A model generated the notes under the pieces. That model was not told the DNA's origin, searched no databases, and saw nothing but the letters and a program-made list of their open reading frames with translations. Positions 8,632 through 16,950 of a DNA stretch of 44,126 bases are shown here, piece by piece. The stretch's first letter is position 1, and every line of letters starts with the position of its first letter. A program made the translations under genes and the position numbers. Origin of the DNA: JAAYCI01 sp964371725 (lineage in GTDB: Bacteria > Bacillota > Clostridia > Oscillospirales > Ruminococcaceae); the NCBI GenBank assembly GCA_964371725.1, contig CAYJNQ010000014.1:1-44126 (forward strand). Direction: 5' to 3'.

Positions 8632-8659
8632 TTGACCTTTGCAACAGGCATTGTATGAT
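8632..8659 (+). promoter_or_regulatory. Promoter for arcC
   Basis: TTGACC (8632-8637), a 16-nt spacer and TATGAT (8654-8659) give a good sigma-A-type promoter 45 nt ahead of the arcC ATG. The stretch 8430-8631 between the mocA-like stop and this promoter holds no gene. It contains AT-rich sequence and an imperfect inverted repeat at about 8519-8549 (GTATAG...CTATAC arms) that could be an operator or a weak hairpin. Confidence 0.65.
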
Positions 8660-8703
8660 GTAGATGAAAACAGAGCGAAACTAACATAATGAGGAGATTG
8701 AAA

Positions 8704-9639
8704 ATGAGTAAACGAATTGTATTGGCACTTGGCGGAAATGCATTGGGAGATACACTGGACGAGCAAATGAAAGCGGTGCAAACCACAGCCAAAGCCATTG
8801 CAGGCCTGATTGAGGCCGGCAACGAAGTGGTGATTGCACACGGAAACGGCCCGCAAGTTGGCATGATAAACCTTGCCATGGAAAGCGCTGCCAAAACCGA
8901 AGCACGCACACCCTATATTCCAATGTCTGTTTGTGTGGCCATGAGCCAGGGCTACATTGGTTACGATTTACAAAACGCCTTGCGTGAAGAACTTTTAGAC
9001 CGCAACCTCAATATTCCGGTGGCTTCCATCATCACCCAAACCTTGGTGGATGCAAACGACCCTGCTTTCCAAAACCCCACCAAACCCATCGGCAGCTTCT
9101 ATACAAAAGAAGAAGCCGACGAAATGGCAAAACGTGGCTACGAGATGAAAGAGGATGCCGGCCGTGGTTTCCGCCGTGTGGTGGCCAGCCCGAAACCCAT
9201 TGACATTGTGGAAAAAGAAACCGTGCAAGCCATGCTAAAAGCCGGCCAAGTGGTAATTGCCGTGGGCGGCGGCGGCATCCCCGTGCGTTGCGAAAAAGGC
9301 AATCGTCTGGATGGTTGCAGCGCAGTGGTAGACAAAGACTTTGCCTCTGCAAAGCTGGCCGAAATCATCGATGCAGATTATCTCATCATTCTCACAGCTG
9401 TGGAAAAAGTGGCCGTCAACTTCCGCAAACCCGACGAAAAATGGCTGGATACCCTCAATTTGGAAGAGGCCAAGCAATACATTGGTGAAGGCCAATTTGC
9501 CCCGGGCTCTATGCTTCCGAAAGTGGAGGCCGCCATGGAGTTTGCCGCCTCGGCTCCCGGCCGCAAAGCCTTGATTACCCTTTTGGAAAAAGCCCAAGAA
9601 GGTATTGATGGCAAAACCGGCACGGTGATTTCTCAATAA
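8704..9639 (+). CDS. arcC: Carbamate kinase
   Basis: This 311-residue protein matches carbamate kinase over its full length. It opens with KRIVLALGGNALGD, then VVIAHGNGPQVG, ASIITQTLVDANDPAF, NPTKPIGSFY, GRGFRRVVASPKP, VVIAVGGGGIPV and LIILTAVEKV, and ends with GSMLPKVEAA and GTVIS. The enzyme interconverts carbamoyl phosphate plus ADP with carbamate plus ATP in the cytoplasm. No arginine deiminase or ornithine carbamoyltransferase gene is nearby. The neighbours ssnA, ygfK, xdh and hydantoinase instead point to ATP gain from purine or ureido-compound fermentation. The ATG at 8704 follows a GAGGAG site; an in-frame ATG five codons upstream lies ahead of that site and is rejected. The gene has its own promoter and a strong terminator. 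Confidence 0.96.
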   Translation: MSKRIVLALGGNALGDTLDEQMKAVQTTAKAIAGLIEAGNEVVIAHGNGPQVGMINLAMESAAKTEARTPYIPMSVCVAMSQGYIGYDLQNALREELLDRNLNIPVASIITQTLVDANDPAFQNPTKPIGSFYTKEEADEMAKRGYEMKEDAGRGFRRVVASPKPIDIVEKETVQAMLKAGQVVIAVGGGGIPVRCEKGNRLDGCSAVVDKDFASAKLAEIIDADYLIILTAVEKVAVNFRKPDEKWLDTLNLEEAKQYIGEGQFAPGSMLPKVEAAMEFAASAPGRKALITLLEKAQEGIDGKTGTVISQ

Positions 9640-9695
9640 GAAGAACCGCTCCCAGAAGAGCCGGTCTCTTATGGAAGAAATGCATATGCCTTACA

Positions 9696-9742
9696 CCCCC
9701 ATTACGCCTGTCTTCTCAAAACAGTCGAATGGGGGTTTTTTT
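9696..9742 (+). terminator. Rho-independent terminator after arcC
   Basis: The arms CCCCCATT (9696-9703) and AATGGGGG (9728-9735) pair. An inner CTGT/ACAG pairing extends the stem, and seven T follow directly (9736-9742). It lies 56 nt after the arcC stop, so ssnA is probably read from a separate start. Confidence 0.88.
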
Positions 9743-9814
9743 AAACATACAATAAATTAGGATGCAAAGCCTTTGTATCCGATGGGTGGGAAATAAAAAA
9801 AGGGGGTTCTGCTT

Positions 9815-11149
9815 GTGCTTTTAATTGGAAACGGACGAATGATTACCTGGACAGAAAACACACCCTATTTTGAAAATGGTTGTGTGGCCGTGGATGAAAA
9901 TCGCATTGTGGAGGTGGGCAGCACCGAAGAGCTTCGGGCAAACTACCCAAATGCCGACTTTTATGATGTGAAAGGCCGTTTGATTATGCCCGGCCTCATC
10001 AACACACACACACACATCTATTCTTCCTTTGCCCGTGGCCTCAGCCTGCCACAGGCACAGCCGAACCGCCATTTTTTAGACATTTTAGAGAATATGTGGT
10101 GGCGAGTTGACAAAGTACTCAATTTGGATGATTGCCGCTACAGCGCCTATGCCACGGGCCTTGAAAGCATTCGCTGTGGTGTTACCACACTGTTCGACCA
10201 CCACGCCAGCCAAAACTATGTAAAAGGAAGTTTGTTTGCCATACATGAATCCTTGCGTAAGCTGGGCCTGCGCGCTTCCCTTTGCTATGAGGTGAGTGAC
10301 CGCGACGGCAAAGACACGGCCCGGGCTGCCATCGAAGAAAACATCGCCTTCATTGACCATGCCCGCCAAGACAAAACGGACATGATAAAAGGGATGTTCG
10401 GCCTACACGCTTCGTTCACGCTCAGCGCCGAAACGCTTGCCGATTGTGTGCGGGCTATGGGCAGCCGAAACGCCGGGTTTCATGTTCATGTGGCCGAGGG
10501 CATTGCAGACCTTGAAGATAGCCAAAAACAATATGGTAAACGCGTGGTCGAGCGTTTATACGAAGCCGGTATTTTGGGCGAAAAGACCCTGGCCATTCAC
10601 AACGTGCACATCAACGAAGCCGAAATGGAGCTTCTTTCCAATACAAACACCATGGCCGTGCACAACCCGGAAAGCAACATGGGCAACGCCGTGGGTTGCA
10701 CCCCTGCCATGGAAATTCTGGAGCATAAAATTCTTTTGGGGCTTGGCACCGATGCCTATACCCAGGATATGTTCGAATCTTTGAAAGTGGCCAACATCAT
10801 CCACAAACATGTGAAACAGAATCCGAGCATTGCCTTTATGGAAAGCATCGGAATGCTCTTTCATGCCAACGCCGAAATTGCGAAGCGCTTTTTCGATACA
10901 CCTCTTGGCCGGCTTGAACCCGGTGCCGCTGCCGACATCATCGTGCTAAGCTACACGCCGCACACACCGCTTGAAGCCGGCACCATTGCAGGCCATGTGA
11001 TGTTTGGTCTCTCCGGACGTTGTGTGGACACAAGCCTCATCAATGGAAAGTTCGTGATGAAAGAGCGTGTGATTCAAACCGTGGAAGAGCTGGTTTTACA
11101 GGAATCTCGCAAACAAAGTGCCGATTTTTGGGCACGTGTTCAAAAATAA
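9815..11149 (+). CDS. ssnA: SsnA-type putative aminohydrolase
   Basis: This is a 444-residue amidohydrolase-superfamily enzyme of the SsnA type. The metal-binding HxH is in PGLINTHTHIYSSFARG (H65, H67). Further metal or substrate motifs are DHHAS, FHVHVAEG, LAIHNVHINEAEM, HNPESNMGNAVG and LGTDAYTQD. The segment MWWRVDKVLN resembles SsnA proteins. The substrate is not proven. The superfamily deaminates or opens rings such as guanine and chlorohydrolase substrates, and SsnA co-occurs with YgfK and the selenium-dependent XDH. The start is a GTG, 8 nt after AAAGGGGG. It is the first of a co-oriented run ssnA-ygfK-xdh. Confidence 0.92.
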   Translation: MLLIGNGRMITWTENTPYFENGCVAVDENRIVEVGSTEELRANYPNADFYDVKGRLIMPGLINTHTHIYSSFARGLSLPQAQPNRHFLDILENMWWRVDKVLNLDDCRYSAYATGLESIRCGVTTLFDHHASQNYVKGSLFAIHESLRKLGLRASLCYEVSDRDGKDTARAAIEENIAFIDHARQDKTDMIKGMFGLHASFTLSAETLADCVRAMGSRNAGFHVHVAEGIADLEDSQKQYGKRVVERLYEAGILGEKTLAIHNVHINEAEMELLSNTNTMAVHNPESNMGNAVGCTPAMEILEHKILLGLGTDAYTQDMFESLKVANIIHKHVKQNPSIAFMESIGMLFHANAEIAKRFFDTPLGRLEPGAAADIIVLSYTPHTPLEAGTIAGHVMFGLSGRCVDTSLINGKFVMKERVIQTVEELVLQESRKQSADFWARVQK

Positions 11150-11167
11150 TTTACAATTGAAACCCAG

Positions 11168-11193
11168 CCATTGGCCGCTTTAAAGGCCAATGG
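11168..11193 (+). other. Intercistronic hairpin, ssnA-ygfK
   Basis: CCATTGGCC (11168-11176) and GGCCAATGG (11185-11193) form a perfect 9-bp stem with an 8-nt loop. No T-run follows, so it is unlikely to be a strong terminator. It more likely acts in mRNA processing or stability between two co-transcribed genes. The ygfK ribosome site AGGAGGAT lies shortly downstream. Confidence 0.6.
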
Positions 11194-11222
11194 ATACATT
11201 GTATATATAGGAGGATATTTTT

Positions 11223-14200
11223 ATGGGAGAGATGATGCGGCCCATCCCGTTTGGCAAACTCATGCACTGGGCTTTGCAAGAATACAAAGAGCGTGGTCAA
11301 ATTTTTGGCGTGCGAAAAGAAAAATTTTATGAGGCGACAAAGCCTGTGATGCGTATTTTTGGCACAGACATCAGTTCCCCCGTGGGACCTGCTGCAGGGC
11401 CCAATTCTCAGCTTGCGCAAAACATTGTGGCGGCTTATCTTGCCGGTAGCCGCTTTATTGAGCTGAAAACCGTGCAAAAAATGGACGGTGCCGAATTGCG
11501 TGCATGTATTTCTCGCCCTTGTATCAATGCCGAAGACGAGGGCTATAATGTGGAGTGGAGCACCGAGCTTTGTGTGCAGGAAGCCTATGACGAATATGTT
11601 AAAGCCTATGTGGCCCTTTGGGTTTTGGGCAAGGAGCTGGGCCTGTCTTCAGGTTGCGATTTTGTGTTCAACATGAGTGTGGGTTATGACCTGGACGGCA
11701 TCAAAACCAAAAAAATGGACGACTACATCGAGGGCATGAAAGATGCTTCCAATGAACCGGTTTTCAAGGAAAGCCTCGCTTGGCTACGCGAAAACGAGGC
11801 TCTGTTCCAAAATGTAGACAGAGCCTATATCGATTGCATTTCACCCACAGTGGGAAACTCGATTACTCTTTCCACTTTGCATGGATGTCCTCCTGCGGAA
11901 ATCGAGCGCATTTCAAAGTATCTTATGGAAGAGAAAAAAGTGCATACTTTTGTAAAATGCAACCCTACCCTATTGGGCTACGAAGAGGCACGGCGTGTGC
12001 TGGATGAAATGGGTTATACCTATGTGGCGTTCGACACCCACCACTTTGAGAACGACCTGCAATACAAAGACGGTGTTGCAATGTTGCATGAACTGCAGCG
12101 TTTTGCAAAAGAACGTGGTTTGCAATTCGGCGTAAAAATTACAAACACCTTCCCCGTGCAAATCCAGAAAAAAGAATTGCCCGGCGAAGAAATGTATATG
12201 AGTGGGCGCGCCTTGTTGCCGCTTTCCATCCATGTGGCATCAAAATTGGCCACCGAATTCGGCGGTGCTTTGCCCATTTCCTATTCCGGCGGTGCAGATG
12301 CCTTCAATTTGGTCGAAATGTTGCGTGTGGGTATTCGCCCCATCACCGTGGCCACCACCATCTTAAAACCGGGTGGTTATGAGCGCTTGCACCAGCTTGC
12401 GCAGCTTGCGGAACCTTTGGCAACCACTTTGCCAGAGGCCGTAAACGCAAAGGAACTTTCGCAACTGGCCCAAGATTTGTTGCAAAACTCTTTTTATCAA
12501 AAAGACAACCGACCCGTAGACAGCCGCAAAACAGACAGTGTTTTGCCCCTGTTCGATTGCTTCAAGGCCCCTTGCAAAGACGGCGGCTGCCCCATTGAAC
12601 AACAAATTCCCGAGTATTTGCGTTTGGTTTGTACCGAGAAATATGCCGAGGCATTTCGTGTGATTGCCATCGACAACGCCCTGCCCAGCCTTACCGGCAC
12701 CATTTGCAACCACAACTGCCAAAACAAGTGCACTCGTTTGGATTACGACCATCCCCTGCGCATTCGCGGAGCCAAATTGCTTGCAGCCGATGCCGCTCAA
12801 ACGGCCTATACAAATGAAATTGCAGCATCCGCTTATCGTAGCGATAAAAAAGTTGCAATTGTGGGCGCAGGTCCTGCCGGCATTGCCGCAGCCAATTATC
12901 TGCGTCGCAACGGTGTTGCCGTTACGGTTTTCGAAAAACGTGAAAAACCTTTTGGCATTGTAGAATATGTAATCCCCGGTTTCAGAATTTCAGAAGAAAC
13001 TTTGCAACGCGATTTCAACATGGCTGTAAAACAAGGTGTCGAGTTCTGTTTTGGCTGCGAAAAAACAAACCCTGCCGAACTTTTGGGCGAATTTGATTAT
13101 GTGGTGGTGGCCATAGGTGCGTGGAAAGAGGGCCCTGCTGCCGTTTCCAAAGGGCAGGAGCTCACCTTGGATGCCTTGCGCTTTTTGGAAGACAGCAAGG
13201 CCGGCACGCATACAGCACCGCTTGGCAAACGTGTGGCCGTTGTGGGTGGAGGCGATGTTGCCATGGACTGTGCGCGTGTGGCAAAACGCGCCAAAGGTGT
13301 GGAAAATGTCACCTTGGTGTACCGCCGCACACGTCAATTTATGCCCGCTTCGAAAGAGGAAATTCAATTGGCCTGCGAAGATGGCGTGGAAATTTTGGAA
13401 TTGCACGCACCTTCCAGCTTCGATGGTTCTAGCCTTGTTTGTGAAAAAATGAAACTTGGAGAGTACGACGAAAGTGGACGCCGTGGCATTGTGGGCACAG
13501 GCGAAATCGTATCTCTCGCGTTCGATAGCGTTATCTGCGCTGTGGGCGCTCGCGTGGACACTGCAATATTTGAAACCATGGGTCTTGCTATGGACACACG
13601 AAATCGTGTGCAGTTAAGCGATGCATTGGAAAGCAGTGTGCCCGGCTTATACATTGCGGGCGATTGCAAGCGTGGCCCCGCCACCATTGTGGCCGCCATG
13701 GGCGATGCAAAATGCATCACAAAGGATATTTTACAAAAGCTATCGCTTTCACATGATTTCGAACGCGTTTCTTTATCGCTCTCCAATGGCGAAGCCGCCT
13801 TCCGCAAGGGTATCATGCGCAAGGAATCTAAAGACAGAACCGACGCAAGCAGATGCCTTTCTTGTGAAAAAATATGCGAAATCTGCTGTGATGTGTGTCC
13901 GAATCGTGCCAATATTGCATTGTCATTATCGGAATTTGAGTGCGAGAACCAAATTGTGCACATTGATGGAATGTGCAATGAATGCGGAAACTGTGGCGTT
14001 TTCTGTCCGCACAATGGAAACCCATATCAAGACAAATTCACCCTGTTTTGGACAGAGGAAGACTTTGTAGATTCTCACAACCGCGGCTTTTTACCTCTTT
14101 CAAATGGGCAATATCGCTTGCGCCTGGAAAACGGTGATGTTTATGAAGGCACACTGGATTCTGTGAATGTGCCAAAGGAAATGGTCGCTGTCATCCAAAA

Positions 14201-14234
14201 AATAGAGCAGGATATGCCGTATATTCTACAGTGA
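11223..14234 (+). CDS. ygfK: YgfK: flavin/iron-sulfur oxidoreductase (putative selenate reductase subunit family)
   Basis: This is a 1003-residue multidomain protein. Residues 1-430 resemble a dihydroorotate/dihydropyrimidine dehydrogenase-like TIM barrel (VGPAAGPNSQLAQNI, ELKTVQKMDG, SGGADAFN). A GltD-like iron-sulfur segment follows, with CNHNCQNKC at 495-503. The FAD Rossmann motif VAIVGAGPAGIAAANYL starts at about 545, and the NAD(P)H-type motif VAVVGGGDVAMDCA lies at about 670. The C-terminal part has cysteine clusters CLSCEKICEICCDVCPN (from C878) and CNECGNCGVFCPH (about 918-930), suggesting two [4Fe-4S] centres. The family is labelled as putative selenate reductase, but it clusters with selenium-dependent XDH and SsnA. 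Electron transfer between NAD(P)H and that hydroxylase is a plausible alternative. The start follows AGGAGGAT. The stop lies 10 nt before the xdh ATG. Confidence 0.93.
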   Translation: MGEMMRPIPFGKLMHWALQEYKERGQIFGVRKEKFYEATKPVMRIFGTDISSPVGPAAGPNSQLAQNIVAAYLAGSRFIELKTVQKMDGAELRACISRPCINAEDEGYNVEWSTELCVQEAYDEYVKAYVALWVLGKELGLSSGCDFVFNMSVGYDLDGIKTKKMDDYIEGMKDASNEPVFKESLAWLRENEALFQNVDRAYIDCISPTVGNSITLSTLHGCPPAEIERISKYLMEEKKVHTFVKCNPTLLGYEEARRVLDEMGYTYVAFDTHHFENDLQYKDGVAMLHELQRFAKERGLQFGVKITNTFPVQIQKKELPGEEMYMSGRALLPLSIHVASKLATEFGGALPISYSGGADAFNLVEMLRVGIRPITVATTILKPGGYERLHQLAQLAEPLATTLPEAVNAKELSQLAQDLLQNSFYQKDNRPVDSRKTDSVLPLFDCFKAPCKDGGCPIEQQIPEYLRLVCTEKYAEAFRVIAIDNALPSLTGTICNHNCQNKCTRLDYDHPLRIRGAKLLAADAAQTAYTNEIAASAYRSDKKVAIVGAGPAGIAAANYLRRNGVAVTVFEKREKPFGIVEYVIPGFRISEETLQRDFNMAVKQGVEFCFGCEKTNPAELLGEFDYVVVAIGAWKEGPAAVSKGQELTLDALRFLEDSKAGTHTAPLGKRVAVVGGGDVAMDCARVAKRAKGVENVTLVYRRTRQFMPASKEEIQLACEDGVEILELHAPSSFDGSSLVCEKMKLGEYDESGRRGIVGTGEIVSLAFDSVICAVGARVDTAIFETMGLAMDTRNRVQLSDALESSVPGLYIAGDCKRGPATIVAAMGDAKCITKDILQKLSLSHDFERVSLSLSNGEAAFRKGIMRKESKDRTDASRCLSCEKICEICCDVCPNRANIALSLSEFECENQIVHIDGMCNECGNCGVFCPHNGNPYQDKFTLFWTEEDFVDSHNRGFLPLSNGQYRLRLENGDVYEGTLDSVNVPKEMVAVIQKIEQDMPYILQ

Positions 14235-14244
14235 GGTGAAGGCA

Positions 14245-16815
14245 ATGGTCAGTTTTATCGTGAATGGTAAACAAGTAGAAGGTCCCGGTGACAAAAAATT
14301 GCTTCCTTTCTTGCGAGAGGATTTGCAAATCACGTCGGCAAAAGACGGCTGTTCCAGCGGTGCCTGTGGTGCCTGCACCGTGCTTGTGGATGGCAGGGCC
14401 AGCCGCGCCTGCGTGTTTACCTTGCAAAAACTCGAAGGAAAAAGCGTGGTTACCATAGAAGGGCTTAGCGCCAGAGAAAAAGAGGTCTATGCTTTTGCTT
14501 TTGCACAGTGCGGTGCCGTTCAGTGCGGTTTTTGCATTCCGGGCATGGTGATAAGCGCCAAGGCCTTACTGGACAAAAACGAGAACCCGAGCGGACAAGA
14601 TGTGAAAAAAGCCTTGCGCGGCAACATCTGCCGCTGCACAGGCTACGTGAAAATTGAAGAGGCCGTGCTTTTGGCGGCTCAATACATGCGTGAGGGACGT
14701 CCCATTCCAAAAGAGACGTGTAGCGGCAAGCTGGGCGAAGATTTGCACCGTGTGGATGCCGCCGAAAAAACCTTGGGTACGGGCTTGTATGTGGACGACA
14801 TCACCGTAGACGGCCTTTTGCACGCCTCTGCCGTGCGCAGCGCCTTTGCACGTGCACGCATTTTGAAAATTGATGCAAAAAAAGCATTGGAGCACCCCGA
14901 CTGCGTGGCCGTGTATACGGAAAAAGATGTGCCCGGCAACAACAAAATCGGCCATTTGGCCTTCGTTTCGGACTATGACGTGATGATAGCCGAAGGCGAC
15001 ATCACACGCTTTTTAGGTGACGCCGTGGCTCTTGTGGTGTGCACAAAGCGTGAAAGCCTCGATGAGGTAAAAGCCCTTGTCGACGTGGACTATGAGGAGC
15101 TTGTCGCACTTTGCAGCCCCCAAGAGGCCCTGGCCCCGGGGGCACCGAAGATACATGAAAAAGGAAACTTACTTTCGTGCGAACATCTTGTGCGTGGGGA
15201 TACTACCGCGGCGCTTGCAGCATCTTGCCATGTGGTAACACAGCACTACTCGGTTCCTTTTACAGAGCATGCTTTTATGGAGCCGGAGTGCGCCATTGCC
15301 ATGCCTGAGGGTGAGAATGGCATTTTGCTTTACACGGGCGGGCAAAGTATCTACGACGAACAGCGAGAAGTATCCCGTATGCTTGGGGTTGAACCCGAAA
15401 AAGTGCATGTACAAGGAAAGCTGGTGGGTGGCGGTTTTGGCGGCAAAGAGGACATGAGCGTGCAACACCACGCCGCCTTGGCTGCTTGGCATTTAAAGAA
15501 ACCGGTCAAAGTTTTATTCAGCCGCGAAGAGAGCATCCTCATCCATCCAAAACGCCATGCCATGGAGATGGAATTTACAACCGGATGTGACGAAAACGGT
15601 TATTTAACAGCCATGAAGGCAAGCATTGTGTCCGATACCGGTGCCTATGCCTCTTTAGGCGGGCCTGTTTTGCAAAGGGCTTGCACCCATGCGGCGGGGC
15701 CCTATAACTACCAAAACATCGATATTGAGGGAAAAGCCGTTTACACCAACAACCCCCCCGCCGGCGCTTTTCGCGGATTTGGTGTGTGCCAAAGTTCCTT
15801 TGCCACAGAAAACAATTTGAACCTTCTGGCGGAAAAAGTGGGGATTTCCCCTTGGGAAATTCGCTATCGAAACGCCATTTGCCCCGGGCAAGAGTTGCCA
15901 AATGGACAACTTGCAGGTGAAGATACAGAGCTGAAAACCTGCCTTTTGGAGGTGAAAGAAACCTTTGAAAAGGCTCAGTATGCCGGTGTGGCCAGCTTCT
16001 TTAAAAACAGTGGTCTCGGTGTGGGCATTCCCGACGTCGGACGCTGCATCCTGTCTGTTGAAGAGGGAAAAGTGCACATTCGCACCAGTGCTGCTTGCAT
16101 AGGGCAAGGGCTTGCCACGGTGGTGATGCAAATTGTATGCGAATGCACAAGTTTGCCCCCAAGCGACATTGTGGTAGAAGCGCCCGACACAAACCGTACA
16201 CCCAACACCGGTACCACCACGGCTTCGCGCCAAAGTGTGTTTACGGGAGAGGCCACGCGCAGGGCCGCTGCGGCTTTGCAGGAGGCCCTCAAGGCGCAGG
16301 GTTCGCTTTCCCATTTAGAAGGGCAGGAGTTCTTTGGCGAATATCAAAGCGAAACCGACTCCATGGGTAGCGATAAAGCAAACCCCGTGAGCCACGTGGC
16401 CTATGGTTATGCTGCCGAAGTGGTGGTGCTGGATGAAGCGGGCCGTGTTGAGAACATTGTGGCGGCTTATGACCTTGGAACGACCATCAACCCAAAAGCG
16501 GCCGAGGGCCAAATTGAAGGCGGCATTGTGATGGGGCTGGGCTATGCGCTTACCGAAGATTTTCCGCTTGAAAACGGAAAACCGCTTGTCGGCTATGCCG
16601 GACTTGGGCTTTTGCGCACCACGGAAGTGCCTCCCATGGACATTCGCATTGTGAAACCGAAAAAACCCGCCTCATTGGCTTTGGGCATAAAAGGCGTTGG
16701 CGAACTGGCCACCATTCCCACGGCACCAGCGGTTTGTGGTGCCTACTATGCCAAAGATGGTATTTTGCGAAACAAACTGCCCATGGAAAACACTTTTTAT
16801 CGCAAACCGAAATAG
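14245..16815 (+). CDS. Selenium-dependent xanthine dehydrogenase, fused Fe-S and Mo subunits
   Basis: This molybdenum hydroxylase of about 856 residues has the iron-sulfur and molybdopterin parts on one chain. The plant-type [2Fe-2S] cysteines lie in CSSGACGAC (C36, C41, C44). The second cluster lies in CGFC (C94, C97) and CRC (C129, C131). The Mo-binding part starts near residue 165 with RVDAAEKTLGTGLYVDDI and has the pterin loop GGGFGGKED (about 393), AFRGFG (about 508) and the catalytic Glu in KGVGELATIP (E820). No FAD domain is present. The clostridial selenium-dependent XDH family carries a labile, non-selenocysteine Se ligand, and no in-frame TGA is needed here. Predicted activity is hydroxylation of purines such as hypoxanthine and xanthine. 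The ATG at 14245 sits behind GAGGTGA; a GTG at 14236 overlaps that site and is less likely. Confidence 0.93.
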   Translation: MVSFIVNGKQVEGPGDKKLLPFLREDLQITSAKDGCSSGACGACTVLVDGRASRACVFTLQKLEGKSVVTIEGLSAREKEVYAFAFAQCGAVQCGFCIPGMVISAKALLDKNENPSGQDVKKALRGNICRCTGYVKIEEAVLLAAQYMREGRPIPKETCSGKLGEDLHRVDAAEKTLGTGLYVDDITVDGLLHASAVRSAFARARILKIDAKKALEHPDCVAVYTEKDVPGNNKIGHLAFVSDYDVMIAEGDITRFLGDAVALVVCTKRESLDEVKALVDVDYEELVALCSPQEALAPGAPKIHEKGNLLSCEHLVRGDTTAALAASCHVVTQHYSVPFTEHAFMEPECAIAMPEGENGILLYTGGQSIYDEQREVSRMLGVEPEKVHVQGKLVGGGFGGKEDMSVQHHAALAAWHLKKPVKVLFSREESILIHPKRHAMEMEFTTGCDENGYLTAMKASIVSDTGAYASLGGPVLQRACTHAAGPYNYQNIDIEGKAVYTNNPPAGAFRGFGVCQSSFATENNLNLLAEKVGISPWEIRYRNAICPGQELPNGQLAGEDTELKTCLLEVKETFEKAQYAGVASFFKNSGLGVGIPDVGRCILSVEEGKVHIRTSAACIGQGLATVVMQIVCECTSLPPSDIVVEAPDTNRTPNTGTTTASRQSVFTGEATRRAAAALQEALKAQGSLSHLEGQEFFGEYQSETDSMGSDKANPVSHVAYGYAAEVVVLDEAGRVENIVAAYDLGTTINPKAAEGQIEGGIVMGLGYALTEDFPLENGKPLVGYAGLGLLRTTEVPPMDIRIVKPKKPASLALGIKGVGELATIPTAPAVCGAYYAKDGILRNKLPMENTFYRKPK

Positions 16816-16829
16816 GCTTGCAAACAAAC

Positions 16830-16885
16830 AAAGCGCCCTCGCAATAATTTGTGCTTTTGCATAGAATTTTGCAAGTGGCGCTTTT
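16830..16885 (+). terminator. Probable terminator after xdh
   Basis: AAAGCGCC (16830-16837) pairs with GGCGCTTT (16877-16884). An inner GCAA/TTGC pairing adds to the stem, and a short T-run (CTTTT) is part of the 3' arm. The loop is long, so efficiency is probably partial. The hydantoinase promoter begins within the 3' arm. Confidence 0.5.
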
Positions 16886-16910
16886 CAATAGCCTCAAATT
16901 TTGCTACAAT
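16883..16910 (+). promoter_or_regulatory. Candidate promoter for the hydantoinase gene
   Basis: TACAAT at 16905-16910 is a good -10. The -35 is weak (TTTCAA at 16883-16888, 16-nt spacer). The ATG lies 40 nt after the -10, behind an ACGAGGTG ribosome site. Confidence 0.5.
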
Positions 16911-16950
16911 ATAGTATATAAACCTAAAATAAACCGAAACGAGGTGTTTT

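Noticed and set aside
9640..9814. Possible purine riboswitch ahead of ssnA
   Set aside because: No conserved purine-riboswitch core is visible. The region is explained by the arcC terminator and the ssnA ribosome site.
14245..16815. Search for an in-frame TGA selenocysteine codon in the XDH
   Set aside because: The frame is open throughout without TGA. The selenium of this family is a labile non-selenocysteine ligand, so no SECIS element is expected.
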